Source: Hippasteria phrygiana (taxonomy: Eukaryota; Echinodermata; Asteroidea; Valvatida; Goniasteridae). From it: a DNA stretch of 64,000 bases. How positions within the stretch are numbered: position 1 is the stretch's first letter; the number at the start of each line of letters is the position of its first letter. The stretch covers positions 1,335,501-1,399,500 of the forward strand of contig JAZGUH010000147.1 in the NCBI GenBank assembly GCA_037893225.1, in the 5' to 3' direction. The position numbers and the translations under genes are program-made. Of the stretch, positions 1-19,800 are shown one piece after another. Below the pieces are notes generated by a model. It saw only the letters and a program-made list of their open reading frames with translations, did not search any database and was not told the origin of the DNA.

Positions 1-306
1 AAGGCGCAGCCGCGCTCGTCAAAATAGGTCAATTTGTACGACAAATTGCCATGAGATCGATAGGCAAATATTTTGCACCCAAATAATCAACTTGTAAGTG
101 CATTTCCTGGTCCGTTAAGTTTGTTGACTACAAGCTGACATGAAATCTCTTGACGCGTCAGTCATGCACGTCTAAAGTAACAATTCCTCAGTTAGTCTTG
201 AACAAATAACTTTTATTATGCAACATTGACTCTTAACAACCTTTATACTAGGTAGAAACATCCTAGCTGCCCGTAAGATAGTCATAGAAAGAAGTCAGTT
301 ATTATT

Positions 307-414
307 TTATAATTCGTCAAACAATCCACAAGGGAAACTGACTAGGTCAATTTGAATACATTTTCAAAGTGAACAAAGAAACTGGCAGGAGCGGGATTCG
401 AACCCGCGACCTCC
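307..414. repeat. Direct repeat copy 1, ending in tRNA-like box B
   Basis: About 108 bases here recur at 619-727 with few changes. Both copies run from an AATTCGTC start through AAAGTGAACAAAG to a tRNA-like 3' half read backwards (GGGATTCGAACC). Duplication of the whole block suggests a small tRNA-derived repeat rather than two independent tRNA genes. Confidence 0.75.
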
Positions 415-455
415 AGGTCACCCTACCGGCGCTCTACCAACTGACTTATCTTGCC
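383..455 (-). pseudogene. tRNA-Thr-like pseudogene or SINE head
   Basis: On the minus strand 73 bases fit a tRNA layout: acceptor GGCAAGA/TCCTGCC with one mismatch, an AGTTGGTAGAGC A-box region and a good T arm (GCGGG TTCGAAT CCCGC). The D stem is broken (AGTC against GAGC), the anticodon stem has a mismatch, and the anticodon loop AGGGTGA lacks the T before the anticodon. The body resembles tRNA-Thr. I read it as a decayed tRNA or the head of a SINE, not a working tRNA. Confidence 0.6.
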
Positions 456-678
456 CTAGGTTGGCGGTCTCCCAAATTGTCAGTATCTTTGTTCGGGTGA
501 GCGCTAGTCAGAAGTCATGAACCTAGAATGCCGTATAGCCAGGGATCACACCCAATTTTACGATACAACCTTTGAAGCGACATTGTGGGGATCACTCAAT
601 GAAGATACGACTTTTTAACTTATAATTCGTCCAACAATCCACAAGGGAAACTGACTAGGTAAATTTGAATACATTTTC

Positions 679-789
679 AAAGTGAACAAAGAAACTGGCA
701 GGAGCGGGATTCGAACCTGCGACCTCCGGTACGGTAACCCGGAGGTCGCAGGTTCGAATCCCGCTCCTGCCAGTTTCTTTGCTCACTTT
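679..789. repeat. Palindrome of two tRNA 3' halves
   Basis: The left arm 679-729 is followed by its near-perfect reverse complement at 739-789. Each arm holds AAAGTGAACAAAG, the tRNA-like TTCGAA T loop and the GACCTCCGG stem. The spacer is about 9 bases. The left arm also belongs to direct repeat copy 2 (619-727). The RNA would form a hairpin of about 50 base pairs. Confidence 0.85.
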
Positions 790-10028
<9,239 letters not shown>

Positions 10029-10053
10029 TTTCCAGTACGTCACTTGTCCTTCC

Positions 10054-13000
10054 CTGCAAATTCTCTTGGATTCCTGTCGTTGTTGCTTGAGGTTTACGAA
10101 ACAATGTAAGTGTAAGTCTAAGTCTACGTCTTTTTGAAATATTCGTAGATGTTTGAAATTACTTCTGTTTTTCTTCTTGTTTTCATTAACACTCCTTCAG
10201 TACAATCCTGGCTAACATAGAAAATTAAGCGCGAATTAGATTCTTGTGTTTATATCTTTGTTTTATTCTTCTTTCATTTCCCCAGAGATATTTCAGTTTG
10301 ACGTGGAGTTTATGTCGTACCTACTCTTTGGTTTGTTGAAACTACATCCGTAATCAGACTGAGTGTGCAGTGCTCTTCGTGAGGCAATGAAAGAGTAGGA
10401 GATCTTTGTGCGTCCTGCCCGGTTAAGACTTCAACCGTGATTGGCTGCAAGTTTAATCCAGTCTAGCCTGACTTGAGGATGCTGAGGAATTTGGCCAGAG
10501 GTGTTGCCTGACACAGGAGCCCTTCTGCTGCGTGGGTTTGGTCAACTAGCCTGCACGGTGTAAAAAGTTTTGGTCTTTAATTGGCAGAGGTCAGGTACCG
10601 CTTGGAGTCGGTGGCAGTTGGTGACGTTTGAAGCGCTACCTGTCAAACCCCCAAGCGTTGATCGTTCAGTCTCGACAGAATAAACAGAAGGTATGGTAGA
10701 GCAGAGTCTTTCTACCTTAAATCAAAATATAAAAACACCTTGTCGGGTTCCATGCGTGTGATATTTCAGAAGGCAGTGATACTGATGTGTGCGTCCATGT
10801 GTATGAACCTCTCTCTCGTGATGCAGTATCGCAGAGCCTAAAGTGCAATCTCCTTTGCTTAGTAGGCGACGATTGCTCTAAACCAAACCGTGTCCGACTG
10901 TACACACTGCACTCTCGCAGCGATAGAGCCAGGATGGACTTTGGCCGGGTTTAAGAGAGGGGAACGCACACAAATGCTTCATCCATCTATAAACATCTAC
11001 ACTATGGAGCAAGTGCACAAAACAATAGGCGGTGGTCTAAATGGGCAATTTCACCGCACCGCCGCGACACCGACCGCTATAGTGTCTTTTTTCTGAAAGA
11101 AAGAGAGAGAGAGGGAGAGAGAACCAAGCTGTGGTAATTACCCCTTATTGCCTGGCCCCCTCTTTTTCAGTTATTAAGGAAGCTATATTATAATTAGGAC
11201 CGGGAGCAGGTACGGGACCGGCACGGTCTCTTCTGTGCCGAATTCGAGCCTGACAGCCTCGATGACATAAAAACCAACAAACAAACGGGGTGAGATTGCG
11301 GGCGGATGGCCAATGGCGGGCGCTGATTACTGGCCGCGATTTCAATAAATAACCGGGCCACTCGAGAAATGGTTACTGAGTGGCAAACAGGACGGTTAAA
11401 GTTTAACGAGGAGCGCAGAAAAAAAGAGGTGATAGGGCTCACAGGAGACAAACAATCAGTATGACTGTCTTCTTTTGAATCTTTCCACAGCGGCTGAGTG
11501 AGCCAGCATATCAATTATGAAATGGTTGTTGTAGGCATTGTTCCTATGCGCAGTGCAAATGGTGAGGATTACCATCGAAGAAATACTATGGCTAGTTTGG
11601 CAAAGGCGATGAGCTCAGGAAACGTCCTGAAGGGTTTTGAAAGCATTGACAGGGAAAGATTTAGAAGTCTATCTAGTTTTCTATAGATTTCAAGGAAGTG
11701 GCAGCATCAAATTCAGGAGCAAAAAGTGTTCGGTTCTGAGAAAACTCTCCCCAAAACAATCGAAACCACACTTCGGTCACCAAATACAAAATCCTAACTG
11801 TTCTTTATGATAAAGTGTATAATCGTCTACAATTGCAGTTGAAATATGAAAGTCCAGAGAGTTTGTCACAAACCAATTTTGTATGCTTCGTGTACAAAAT
11901 ATAGCTATGGCTCTCAACAGAAGGTACCGGTATGGGAGCTGTTACCTGGGAATATTATAGGCCCCTTTTCACCCACGTGACCAGTTAGCGTTAACAATGC
12001 CGTCACGTGTGTGGACCGCCTTGGAACGATCTTACCCAAAATGAAAAAGTCCCCTGGGCTGACGAGTTGCGGGCATTTATCGAAATTGAATGTACTGAAG
12101 ACATCAAATCCACATTTATTCCCAAAGCATGCAGTTTTTAGGTTTCTGGGTTTTGGCATGTAAACCGTTGATCACGAATGTGTATGGGACTACAGGCCCC
12201 AGATATCTGCAAGTATATAATAGACTCTAAATTCACCAAGCAAGTTCCAAAAGCTCATAAAAAGACTCGATGCCTACCGGGAATATTTTGATGCGGGATG
12301 AGTGAGGGACGTACTCGTTTATGACTTCCACATTCAGATATTCACGGCAAACGCAAATCGAGACGGTGGCCAGTTTTATCTACGAATATACCAACGATCT
12401 CTCCATCCAAGATAAAATTCATAAGCAGGACTTTTATGAACGTCGCATTTTGAATAAACCTGTTATTTATGATTCGCGTTCGAATGCGGTCCAGCTTGAC
12501 ATCACAGGAAAAAAGATCTATACGGTCATACACTTTAGAAAACCAAGCCGAAGTGTGATAATGTAGAAGATGATCATTCCTTTTTATTTCAGCTGGGGCT
12601 CCTGAAACCATCCGTGTATATACGGATGCTGGAAGTGAAGAAATTCTTCGAAGGTAGTAAACAACATTTGCAAACATCAAAAGAGAAAACTACTTATACT
12701 GAATTATTACGAAATACCGTACCAGACTGTAAAGTATAAAGAGCAGTCTCAGGCATCTTGTGAAATCATGGCACCTGTGGTGCTGTCGTTTTCAAGAAAA
12801 GTGGAAATTTTATATCGTTTTCCAACGATAGTTTTCGTTATTCTAAAGTAGGGTCAGAGAACCAAACTATACTAGAACAGATTTGTTTTCTCTTGTTTTT
12901 TCTTTTTCTCCCCCCCCCCCCCCAATATCTATACACACATGTATGAACAGGTCAGTGTTACAGTATTTGCTAGCACGCTATAAAATACTAACCCCCAAAT

Positions 13001-13147
13001 CCATTTATTTATGAAAATTACAGCAAAATCAAATGGTGTATACTAACTTTAATAAAATCTTAGGTTTTTATGTTTACTCATTAGAGGAGGGGAAGGATTA
13101 TTTCAGTTGCAGCGCTTTTAATAGCGTGTACGAGGGTCGAGGGTACG
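10054..13147. other. Intergenic: presumed RFX6 promoter side
   Basis: This is the sequence between RFX6 exon 1 and the first mariner element; the GFRalpha-like gene ends further right, at 16654. Nothing coding was recognised. There is a GA run at 11097-11122 (AGAGAGAGAGGGAGAGAGA) and a C14 tract at 12910-12923. At about 11960 the phrase TTTTCACCCACGTGACCAG looks like an end of a dispersed element also hinted at near 30140 and 38560. Cis-regulatory DNA for RFX6 would be expected here, but I cannot point to specific sites. Confidence 0.4.
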
Positions 13148-13313
13148 TACGAGGGTACGGCTGAAAAGTTCGTATGTTGACTCTGAAGGAGTAATGTCAG
13201 ATTAATGAAACTTAACATGCATTTATTTCAACCCTTTTGATAACTAATTACATGCTGTTTGAATCTCCCGTAAGAGAGTTGAGAACATTCTGAGTACAGA
13301 ACTTGGAATGTTA

Positions 13314-13442
13314 AAGGTTTCTGCTCGGTGGGTGCCGCGTCTTCTGACCCCTGATCAAAAGCACACCAGGCTGGTCATGTCAAGGGATAACTTGGAGCGT
13401 TTTGAAGAAGATCCAGCTATAATTTCATCGAACGTTTCCTAA
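13314..13442 (+). pseudogene. Mariner transposase fragment
   Basis: Forty-two codons ending in a stop: RWVPRLLTPDQKHTRLVMSR, then DNLERFEEDPAII. This matches the mariner transposase segment RWVPRxLTxxQK...RxxISxxxL, which sits between the helix-turn-helix region and the first catalytic Asp. No catalytic motif follows; the frame stops and the rest is lost. The element could not move itself. Confidence 0.8.
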
Positions 13443-13591
13443 CACAGGAATAGTGCTGGGTCCATCACTTTGAGCAAAGAGGCAATCCATGCAGTGGAAA
13501 CACACGTCCTCACCCCCTACAAAGAAGGCCAATGTCGTTTTAATGCCAAATTTTGTCAATTTTATACGAAGTCGTCTACGAACCACCAAAT

Positions 13592-13740
13592 GCGCCTCAC
13601 ACTGGCCACAATAACGATAACGAAAACGAAAACGATGCGAATAAACGCCCGAATTACACGCCCGACAATTCCACCAATCAATGCCGTTTATTCTCACTGT
13701 TTTCGTTATCGTTTTCGTTATCATGGCCAGTGTGACCGGC
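13592..13740. repeat. MITE, GATAACGAAAACG family, copy 1
   Basis: CTCACACTGGCCACAATAAC with GATAACGAAAACG on the left pairs with inverted CGTTTTCG, GTTATC and GGCCAGTGTGACC on the right. The copy at 22151-22284 has the same ends and the core GATGCGAATAAACGCCC. It is inserted in mariner element 1, so it is the younger of the two. Confidence 0.85.
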
Positions 13741-13866
13741 TCTTTACCTGGAAACAAGCAATGCATTTAGTTATACAAAGGGTTGAAATGAATGCGTGCC
13801 AAGTTTCATTGATCTGGCATTACTCCTTCAGAGTCAACCTACGGAACTTTTCAGCCGACCCTCGTA

Positions 13867-15178
13867 CGTCCAAACAGAACGCGCATCAAGCCCAACAGAT
13901 GATGGGCTCTCCTTCTTTACCGATTCTTAACTTACAGCATACCCTCCTCCCTCATCGCCGCATACGGGCATATTGGAGGAGTCTTAGTTGTCCAAGATAG
14001 TTGGTTGCGAACACATCTTTGTTTAAAGGAGCATAGAAAACTTGGAATATAATTATGCTTGACGTTAAATATGCCTGGTTGCCGCCGCACGCCACCGCAG
14101 GCCAAAGGATGTTTTTAGTCAGTGATTAGTCTGGGCCCGTAAGATCACGGAGGTGTTCATTTATGCCCATGTATTATGCTTTGGACACATTCCGCTAGCG
14201 TGTATTCTATGGAAGCGAAAGCGTAGACCGAAACTCCCGTGAATTATACTCCTGATTCTTGCCAATGTGGATTATTGCTTGAAAGAAAATGTTTGTTGGT
14301 GACATGAAAAGGAGGAAGCATTTTGATTGTGAGGGGTATAAAGTTGGTGACAGGGGTGGGAATTTTGTTTGCTATAGAGAAGGACTGACGTTTGTGCAAA
14401 ACTTATCGAAGGAATCGGCAATATCTTCTGGGTTGGAAGTAATATGTATTCACTAACCTGGGAAGAAACAAAAGCGCAACATAAACAATTCAACTGTTCT
14501 ATTGTGTCAAATGCTATTCACTGTAAACACTTATTTTGTTCCATTGACAGAGAGGATGACTGTGATCAATGTAGGCCTAATTTACATTTATTGGAGTTTG
14601 AGTTTGTGCACGCGGTGCTAAAATGTATTTTGTTTACCAAATTCCATTGACTTGCTTGTGGACAAACTGGTTTTTGATCATTTTTTACAAATATCGACAT
14701 TTCTTTATTTGAGCTTTATTTTCAACACAAAGACATTGTAGTTGACAAAAATAATTTGACCACTGCGAGTCTGTTTTCATATTACACGCCGAAAAGCAAT
14801 ATATTGACAACGTAGTCACATCAGCAGTAAATTGGTTTTCAGTTTTGTTTGTATTTGCTATTTTACCGTACGTATTCCTCGCGAAAACGTTTACATGAAT
14901 CTCCAACTCTCATTGCGCCACACCACCCGCTCGCATCCCCTCCCAAGAGCTATAAGTATACCCATTATACAAATATTGATATCAAACAGCAAGCCATTTT
15001 TTAGATACTAAGAAAACATCCCCAGCATGGCTAGGAAAACATAATTTGTTTTAACCTCTTTTTAATGTTAGAAATCAAAAATCAGGATTTAGTTTCCTGC
15101 TATATACACTGACACACCAGCACAACTGGTCAGGCGTGCGCTTCATCCCAATTTCTGGCCCAGAGTTGTAGTCGAGTC
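13867..15178. other. Intergenic, no gene seen
   Basis: AT-rich DNA between mariner element 1 and the minisatellite. I found no convincing exon on either strand. Confidence 0.4.
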
Positions 15179-15418
15179 CCTACAAGTCCTTTCGCAAGTC
15201 CTTTCGCAAGTCCTTTCGCAAGTCCTTTCGCAAGTCCTTTCGCAAGTCCTTTCGCAAGTGCTTTCGCAAGTCCTTTCGCAAGTCCTTTCGCAAGTCCTTT
15301 CGCAAGTCCTTTCGCAAGTCCTTTCGCAAGTCCTTTCGCAAGTCCTTTCGCAGGTCCTTTCACAGGTCCTTTCACAGGTCCTTTCACAGGTCCTTTCACA
15401 GGTCCTTTCGCAAGTCCA
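15179..15418. repeat. 12-base minisatellite, about 20 units
   Basis: Tandem copies of AAGTCCTTTCGC, shifting to AGGTCCTTTCAC for the last four or five units. One frame on the minus strand stays open (repeated GLAK), but it is a by-product of a unit length divisible by three, not a protein gene. Confidence 0.9.
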
Positions 15419-15570
15419 GTCAGACGTCCTTTTATAAAGCCGGTCACAACTTGCAAGTTACTGGATGAACAATGACAAGGGCATTCCTTTGTCATTGTTC
15501 ATCCAGTTACTGAAGTTGTGACCGGCTTTATGAAAGGACGTCTGACTGGACTTGCGAAAGGACTTGTGAA
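15396..15570. repeat. Foldback element fused to the minisatellite
   Basis: The arm with GTCCAGTCAGACGTCCTTTTATAAAGCCGGTCACAAC is inverted after a short centre near 15487 (GTTGTGACCGGCTTTATGAAAGGACGTCTGACTGGAC). The right arm ends CTTGCGAAAGGACTTG, one inverted minisatellite unit. The tandem array thus appears to be an amplified subterminal motif of the foldback. Confidence 0.85.
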
Positions 15571-16307
15571 TGCCTTTGTCAAAGCTCACTTGAATACATT
15601 GTGATTGGAATTAGGACTGGAAGACTTGTGATGGAATCTGCTGCATCCCTGTCGGATACTATTTTTCCGACGATGGCACCATTTCAGGCAGGAATATTGC
15701 TCAGGAGGATTGGTCCTGATACCATATTTATTAACAGCAACTTTTTGAAACAGATTGAAAACTGCTCTTTCTATTTTGGATATTTACCAAAGTTATATCT
15801 TCCTTTAATATTACAAAATATTAATGAATGTAGTATTCAGCATAACAACATGTACATGCCAAAGAGGGTGGCACTCGAAACTGAGCCCATCCCCAGTTGT
15901 ATTTTAAGGGTGAATTCAGTATAAACAAACATAAAAAGCAGCGGAAATCCTTGCGTGATATGAAAATACTTTGGAATTCCACCAAATAGAACAAAAAATG
16001 CAAATGCCACACCCATCCTCTTCAACTGCTAATAAACTCACACACTTCAAAAGCATTGTTATCATCCATACGCACAAAACATTCCCAGAGCCTGGTTTGA
16101 AAGCCTATAGGTATAGCGTCACATTCTTCACTTTATGAAAAAATTCATAAAAAAAATAGTGCTAATATTCACATCAGCATATAACTTTTGTTTCCCATTA
16201 TGAATATAATACAAGCTGTATTTACTTTAGAGCAAGCTATATTCATAAATATAACAAATAGTTGTTAAATATATGTTTTATTTATACATGGCTATAATAG
16301 TTCTCAT
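15571..16307. other. Intergenic, presumed 3' side of the GFRalpha-like gene
   Basis: AT-rich DNA without a recognisable exon, downstream of the GFRalpha-like gene on its strand. Confidence 0.35.
16277..16282 (-). terminator. Possible polyadenylation signal for the GFRalpha-like gene
   Basis: AATAAA on the minus strand, about 370 bases past the stop codon. Two foldback elements lie between the stop and this site. Transcript data are needed to know whether it is used. Confidence 0.2.
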
Positions 16308-16455
16308 AATACAACACCTGGATAAATCCTTGCCATCTGATTGGTGGATCGTTGATCACGTGCATTGAATTATTCGTCCCAACGCACGGTGATTATAACT
16401 TCCATTGCACGCGCTGACCAATCAGATGACGAGGATTGAATCAGGTGTTGTATAA
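16308..16455. repeat. Foldback MITE
   Basis: ATACAACACCTGGATAAATC with GCCATCTGATTGG pairs with inverted CCAATCAGATGACGAGGATT and CAGGTGTTGTAT. It lies just downstream of the GFRalpha-like stop codon, in the presumed 3' UTR. Confidence 0.85.
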
Positions 16456-16479
16456 AACAAATAATGAAAGTTTCACGTT

Positions 16480-16606
16480 CGTGCGACGGAAAGAATAATA
16501 ATTTCATTCTTTGACAGATAGAATTTTCCATTCCACTCGGATTCACCTCGATCGTGGAATGGAACGTTGCACGGTCAATTCATGAAATTATTCTTACCAT
16601 CGCACT
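16480..16606. repeat. Second foldback MITE
   Basis: CGTGCGACGGAAAGAATAAT with ATTTCAT pairs with inverted ATGAAATTATTCTTACCATCGCAC; a second inner pair is ATTCCATTCCAC/GTGGAATGGAA. It ends about 50 bases from the GFRalpha-like stop codon and probably forms part of the transcript. Confidence 0.8.
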
Positions 16607-16653
16607 ATCATACAAAGATGATCTGATCAGGCCATAGAAATTGGCATATTGTT

Positions 16654-16899
16654 TTAGTTACATTTCAGACCAAGAAATATCAATATGAACAAGCAATTGA
16701 TCCATAAGTGCGGTGGGACAAAACAAATTCCACACGAGCGCGCATGGCCTGTCTTTGGTTGCGTCTGCCCCTCATCAGGAGCGCCCTCTATGATGCTGGC
16801 TATCTTGATCACGGAAAGGATGACGTCATTGGCAACAGGTGGCGCCCTGTTGTTGATCAAAGTTTCCAAGTCGCTGAGCTGGTTCAAGCAGTCCCAGTT
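16654..16899 (-). CDS. GFRalpha-like exon 9: last exon with hydrophobic C-terminus
   Basis: The acceptor CTTTTTACACAG precedes 16899. Eighty-one codons then a TAA: NWDCLNQLSDLETLINNRAP, an Ile/Val-rich amphipathic stretch (DVILSVIKIASIIEG), a polar linker, and LWINCLFILIFLGLKCN at the end. Polar linker plus about 14 hydrophobic residues with no basic tail is the layout of a GPI-attachment signal. Phase 0 fits exon 8. The alternative is a short transmembrane anchor. Confidence 0.75.
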   Translation of the reverse strand, partial: NWDCLNQLSDLETLINNRAPPVANDVILSVIKIASIIEGAPDEGQTQPKTGHARSCGICFVPPHLWINCLFILIFLGLKCN

Positions 16900-19800
16900 C
16901 TGTGTAAAAAGAGGAGGGATGTACAAATCGCTCTTCTGGTTGGTCTATTGACAAGCGCCCTCTGTAGTTGCGGAAATCACCAAGGCAAGGCCTGTGTGAC
17001 CTTACATGTCTCTCCAATGTGCAGAAACTGTACCCTTAACACCTAAATTTTAACTCGTTTTTATTAAACACTGTTAATTGGAAAATGACACCATGTGTCC
17101 ATGTAAGTCTTGGAGGGAAGATTTGGGTAATAAATAATAAAGGCAGTTTTCAGCAAAGATTCGTATCTTTTTAACTGAAAAGTAGGCCAAGTTGTGTTGT
17201 GCTTGTCTAAAAGAATCCTGTAATTTTCAGAAATGAATGGCTTTGGGCTATCACTTTATAGACTACCGAAGTATGACGTCAATGCAATGTTTGGAACAAG
17301 AATACATTTGTTTCTTTTGTGTCAATGTGTTTGCATGACGGCTGTTAACAAAGGAACAGTCGAAATCTCCGTTTGTTTGGAGCCAGTTGTCGCGCCAACT
17401 GACGTCAGACTTCAGTACTCTATAGCACTGGATACAGTGCTAGACCATGAGGAGAAGGCACTGGGTTTGAGACCCCAACGTTACAACAAAAATATGTCTT
17501 TTCTAATTTCCAGCTTTGGAGGATTTCCTTTTTAAAGGGAAATAAAGTCCGGAATTTTATTACGTTCGAATTCATTTTTTCCCCCTAATTCGTGGCTCCG
17601 GAGGATTTTTTTAAAAAGGGAAGTCAAGTCCGAAATCTCATAGCGTTAACCCCATTCGGATGTCGTTTGGGGAAAAAAAGACACGTGACCTTTCAGAAAT
17701 GGGGAATTAAACAGAGGTGTCCTAATTGGGGGAAAGTCGTTAGATGCCATGCCATTGCATGTACTTTTTTATTGCAGAGATGATAGCCTAATGTAAATGA
17801 TTACCCAGAACAGGAGGGGGTTGGGGCCATACCCCTCCCCAAAAAAACCTGAAAACGAAACTAACAAAGTAAACACTTTATTGTAATAATAATCGACAAC
17901 CCAGGAGAAAATTCCAGTTGAATCCCATTGTGTCCCATTGAAAACTTTAATGGGACCCAACTGGTGCTTATGGGTGTCAATGGGACTGAACGGGATCCCT
18001 TTATTTCAATGGGAAATTCATTATATCCTGAAGAGATGTATTAACTGGACCTAATGGGACCTTATGGGATTCAATGGGTCACACCCTTCTTCAACTGGAG
18101 TATATGGGATCCCGTAAGAATTCAACGGGATGACTAGGTTTTCAACGGGGAAGTGTTTTTCAAGGAATGTATCAACTAGATTGAGGGATGAAAATGGGTT
18201 CCATTAATTTCAATGGGAAATCGATGTGATTCATTGGATTTTTGTTCAACAGCATGTGGGATTCCATGAGAATTCAACTTTATGCAGGACTTTAAAGTTT
18301 GAATTGTTTAAATGTAACATTTTCAAGAAATGTATTAACTGAACTTAATTGGATGAGTCAATGGGTTTATTAATTTTAATTAATGTTAACCTTAAGGGAT
18401 GTATAGTAATTGGATTTTATGTGATTTGATGGCTCAATTGTTGAGCAGCAGCATATGGGATCCGATACGAATTCATTAATTTTCTATTTCACTTGTCGCA
18501 CTGTTTTCCTAATTAACCGTTCGATCAGTCTTCACACTACAATTCCAGCCTTGAAACAAGTCTAAGTTATCCAAATAATATATAAAAGTCGATAAAAAAT
18601 GTTTAAAAATTGATTAAATTTTTTTTCTCCAAAGTTACAACAAATGTATTGTATATAAATTCTACCAGTGTTAATGTGCAAGAAGTGAAATTGCCCGCAC
18701 ACAATGAAAACAACAATGAAACTGCTGATTACCCGTTAGTTTTTACAAGACAATTCCCGACTTGAAACAAGTCTAAGTCATCATGAAAGTGATTGCATTG
18801 ATGTACACATGTAGTCCAAGCCAGCTGCATACACGTACATGTACGTACGTACGTGCATATTGCGTCACATTGGAGCAGAATATTTTTGTACAAGTGCTAT
18901 ATATTGTTTTTATTTTGTGCTCTTTCCTTGCACAGTGGTGTATTTCACTTGAAGAGGAGCACGATCGAAGGAACTAAAGCTGATTATCTACAAGGGGATG
19001 CCGTGCTTGGAACTGACAACCTACCAAGCTTCATTGATGGGCAGATCAACAAGAGTACTTCATAATCTTTCAAAAAGGAGTTGAATTTCATTGTTTGTTA
19101 AAATATGAATTAAAAATCTATAATAGTGCATGGCCTACGACAATGGAAAATTAAGAAATTATCGCGATTTAACTTATTTTCACAGTTGGCTGCACGTGCT
19201 TTGTGATTTACATGTACAATGTATATGGTAAAAATTTCCACAGAAAAGTTACACCAGATAATTTTCACATAAAAGTTCAACAGAAACAATACCATAGGAA
19301 TGCATACAGTGCATCTTCTTTTAAATGATAGGGCACATGTCTCGCAAAGTTGAGATCAAATTTGAAACTGGTGTGGAGCAGGCCATTTTAAAATGTGTTT
19401 AATTTCTTCACAATCACAGTTCTGGAAACAACATTTAGTAGTTTTCGAGAGTATTTTAATCTTGTTTGTCTCTGTCTCCTTTTACATGTCCTGTAATGAA
19501 TCACTGAGTTTGTTGTTTGCATAAGTTGTGATTGGATATCATCAAACTTATCCTTGATGCAACCCACAGATCTAGTTCAAATAAATGGACTTAATGGCAT
19601 CACGTCGTGAATCCAATGGGATCCCCTTCAGTAGGAGCCACTGGGATCCAATGGGATCCCATTCATTGCATGTAAGCAATTGGATCCAATGGGATCATAT
19701 TGGATCAAATGGGATCCTATTCAATGGGATACAATGGGATCCCATTGAATGTGAGGAATGGAATCCCATTAAATGTGAGCAATGGGATCCCATTGAATGT

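Larger units (their letters stand above)
13148..13866 (+). mobile_element. Defective mariner-type element 1
   Basis: The terminal inverted repeats are about 100 bases each (13148-13250 and 13764-13866). They start TACGAGGGT(A/C)GGCTGAAAAG and run through CTGAAGGAGTAATG to TTTCAACCCTTT. The TACGAGG end and the GAAAAG(T)TC phrase are typical of mariner. A transposase fragment lies inside, and a foldback MITE has inserted at 13592-13740. Confidence 0.8.

Noticed and set aside
383..455. Functional tRNA-Thr
   Set aside because: Broken D stem, mismatched anticodon stem and no T at position 33 of the anticodon loop.
13470..14000. 176-codon plus-strand frame
   Set aside because: It crosses the MITE and the right inverted end of mariner element 1; the translation includes the MITE's GATAACG repeats and is not protein-like.
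15130..15495. 121-codon minus-strand frame with repeated GLAK
   Set aside because: By-product of a 12-base minisatellite; the non-repeat ends have no protein character.
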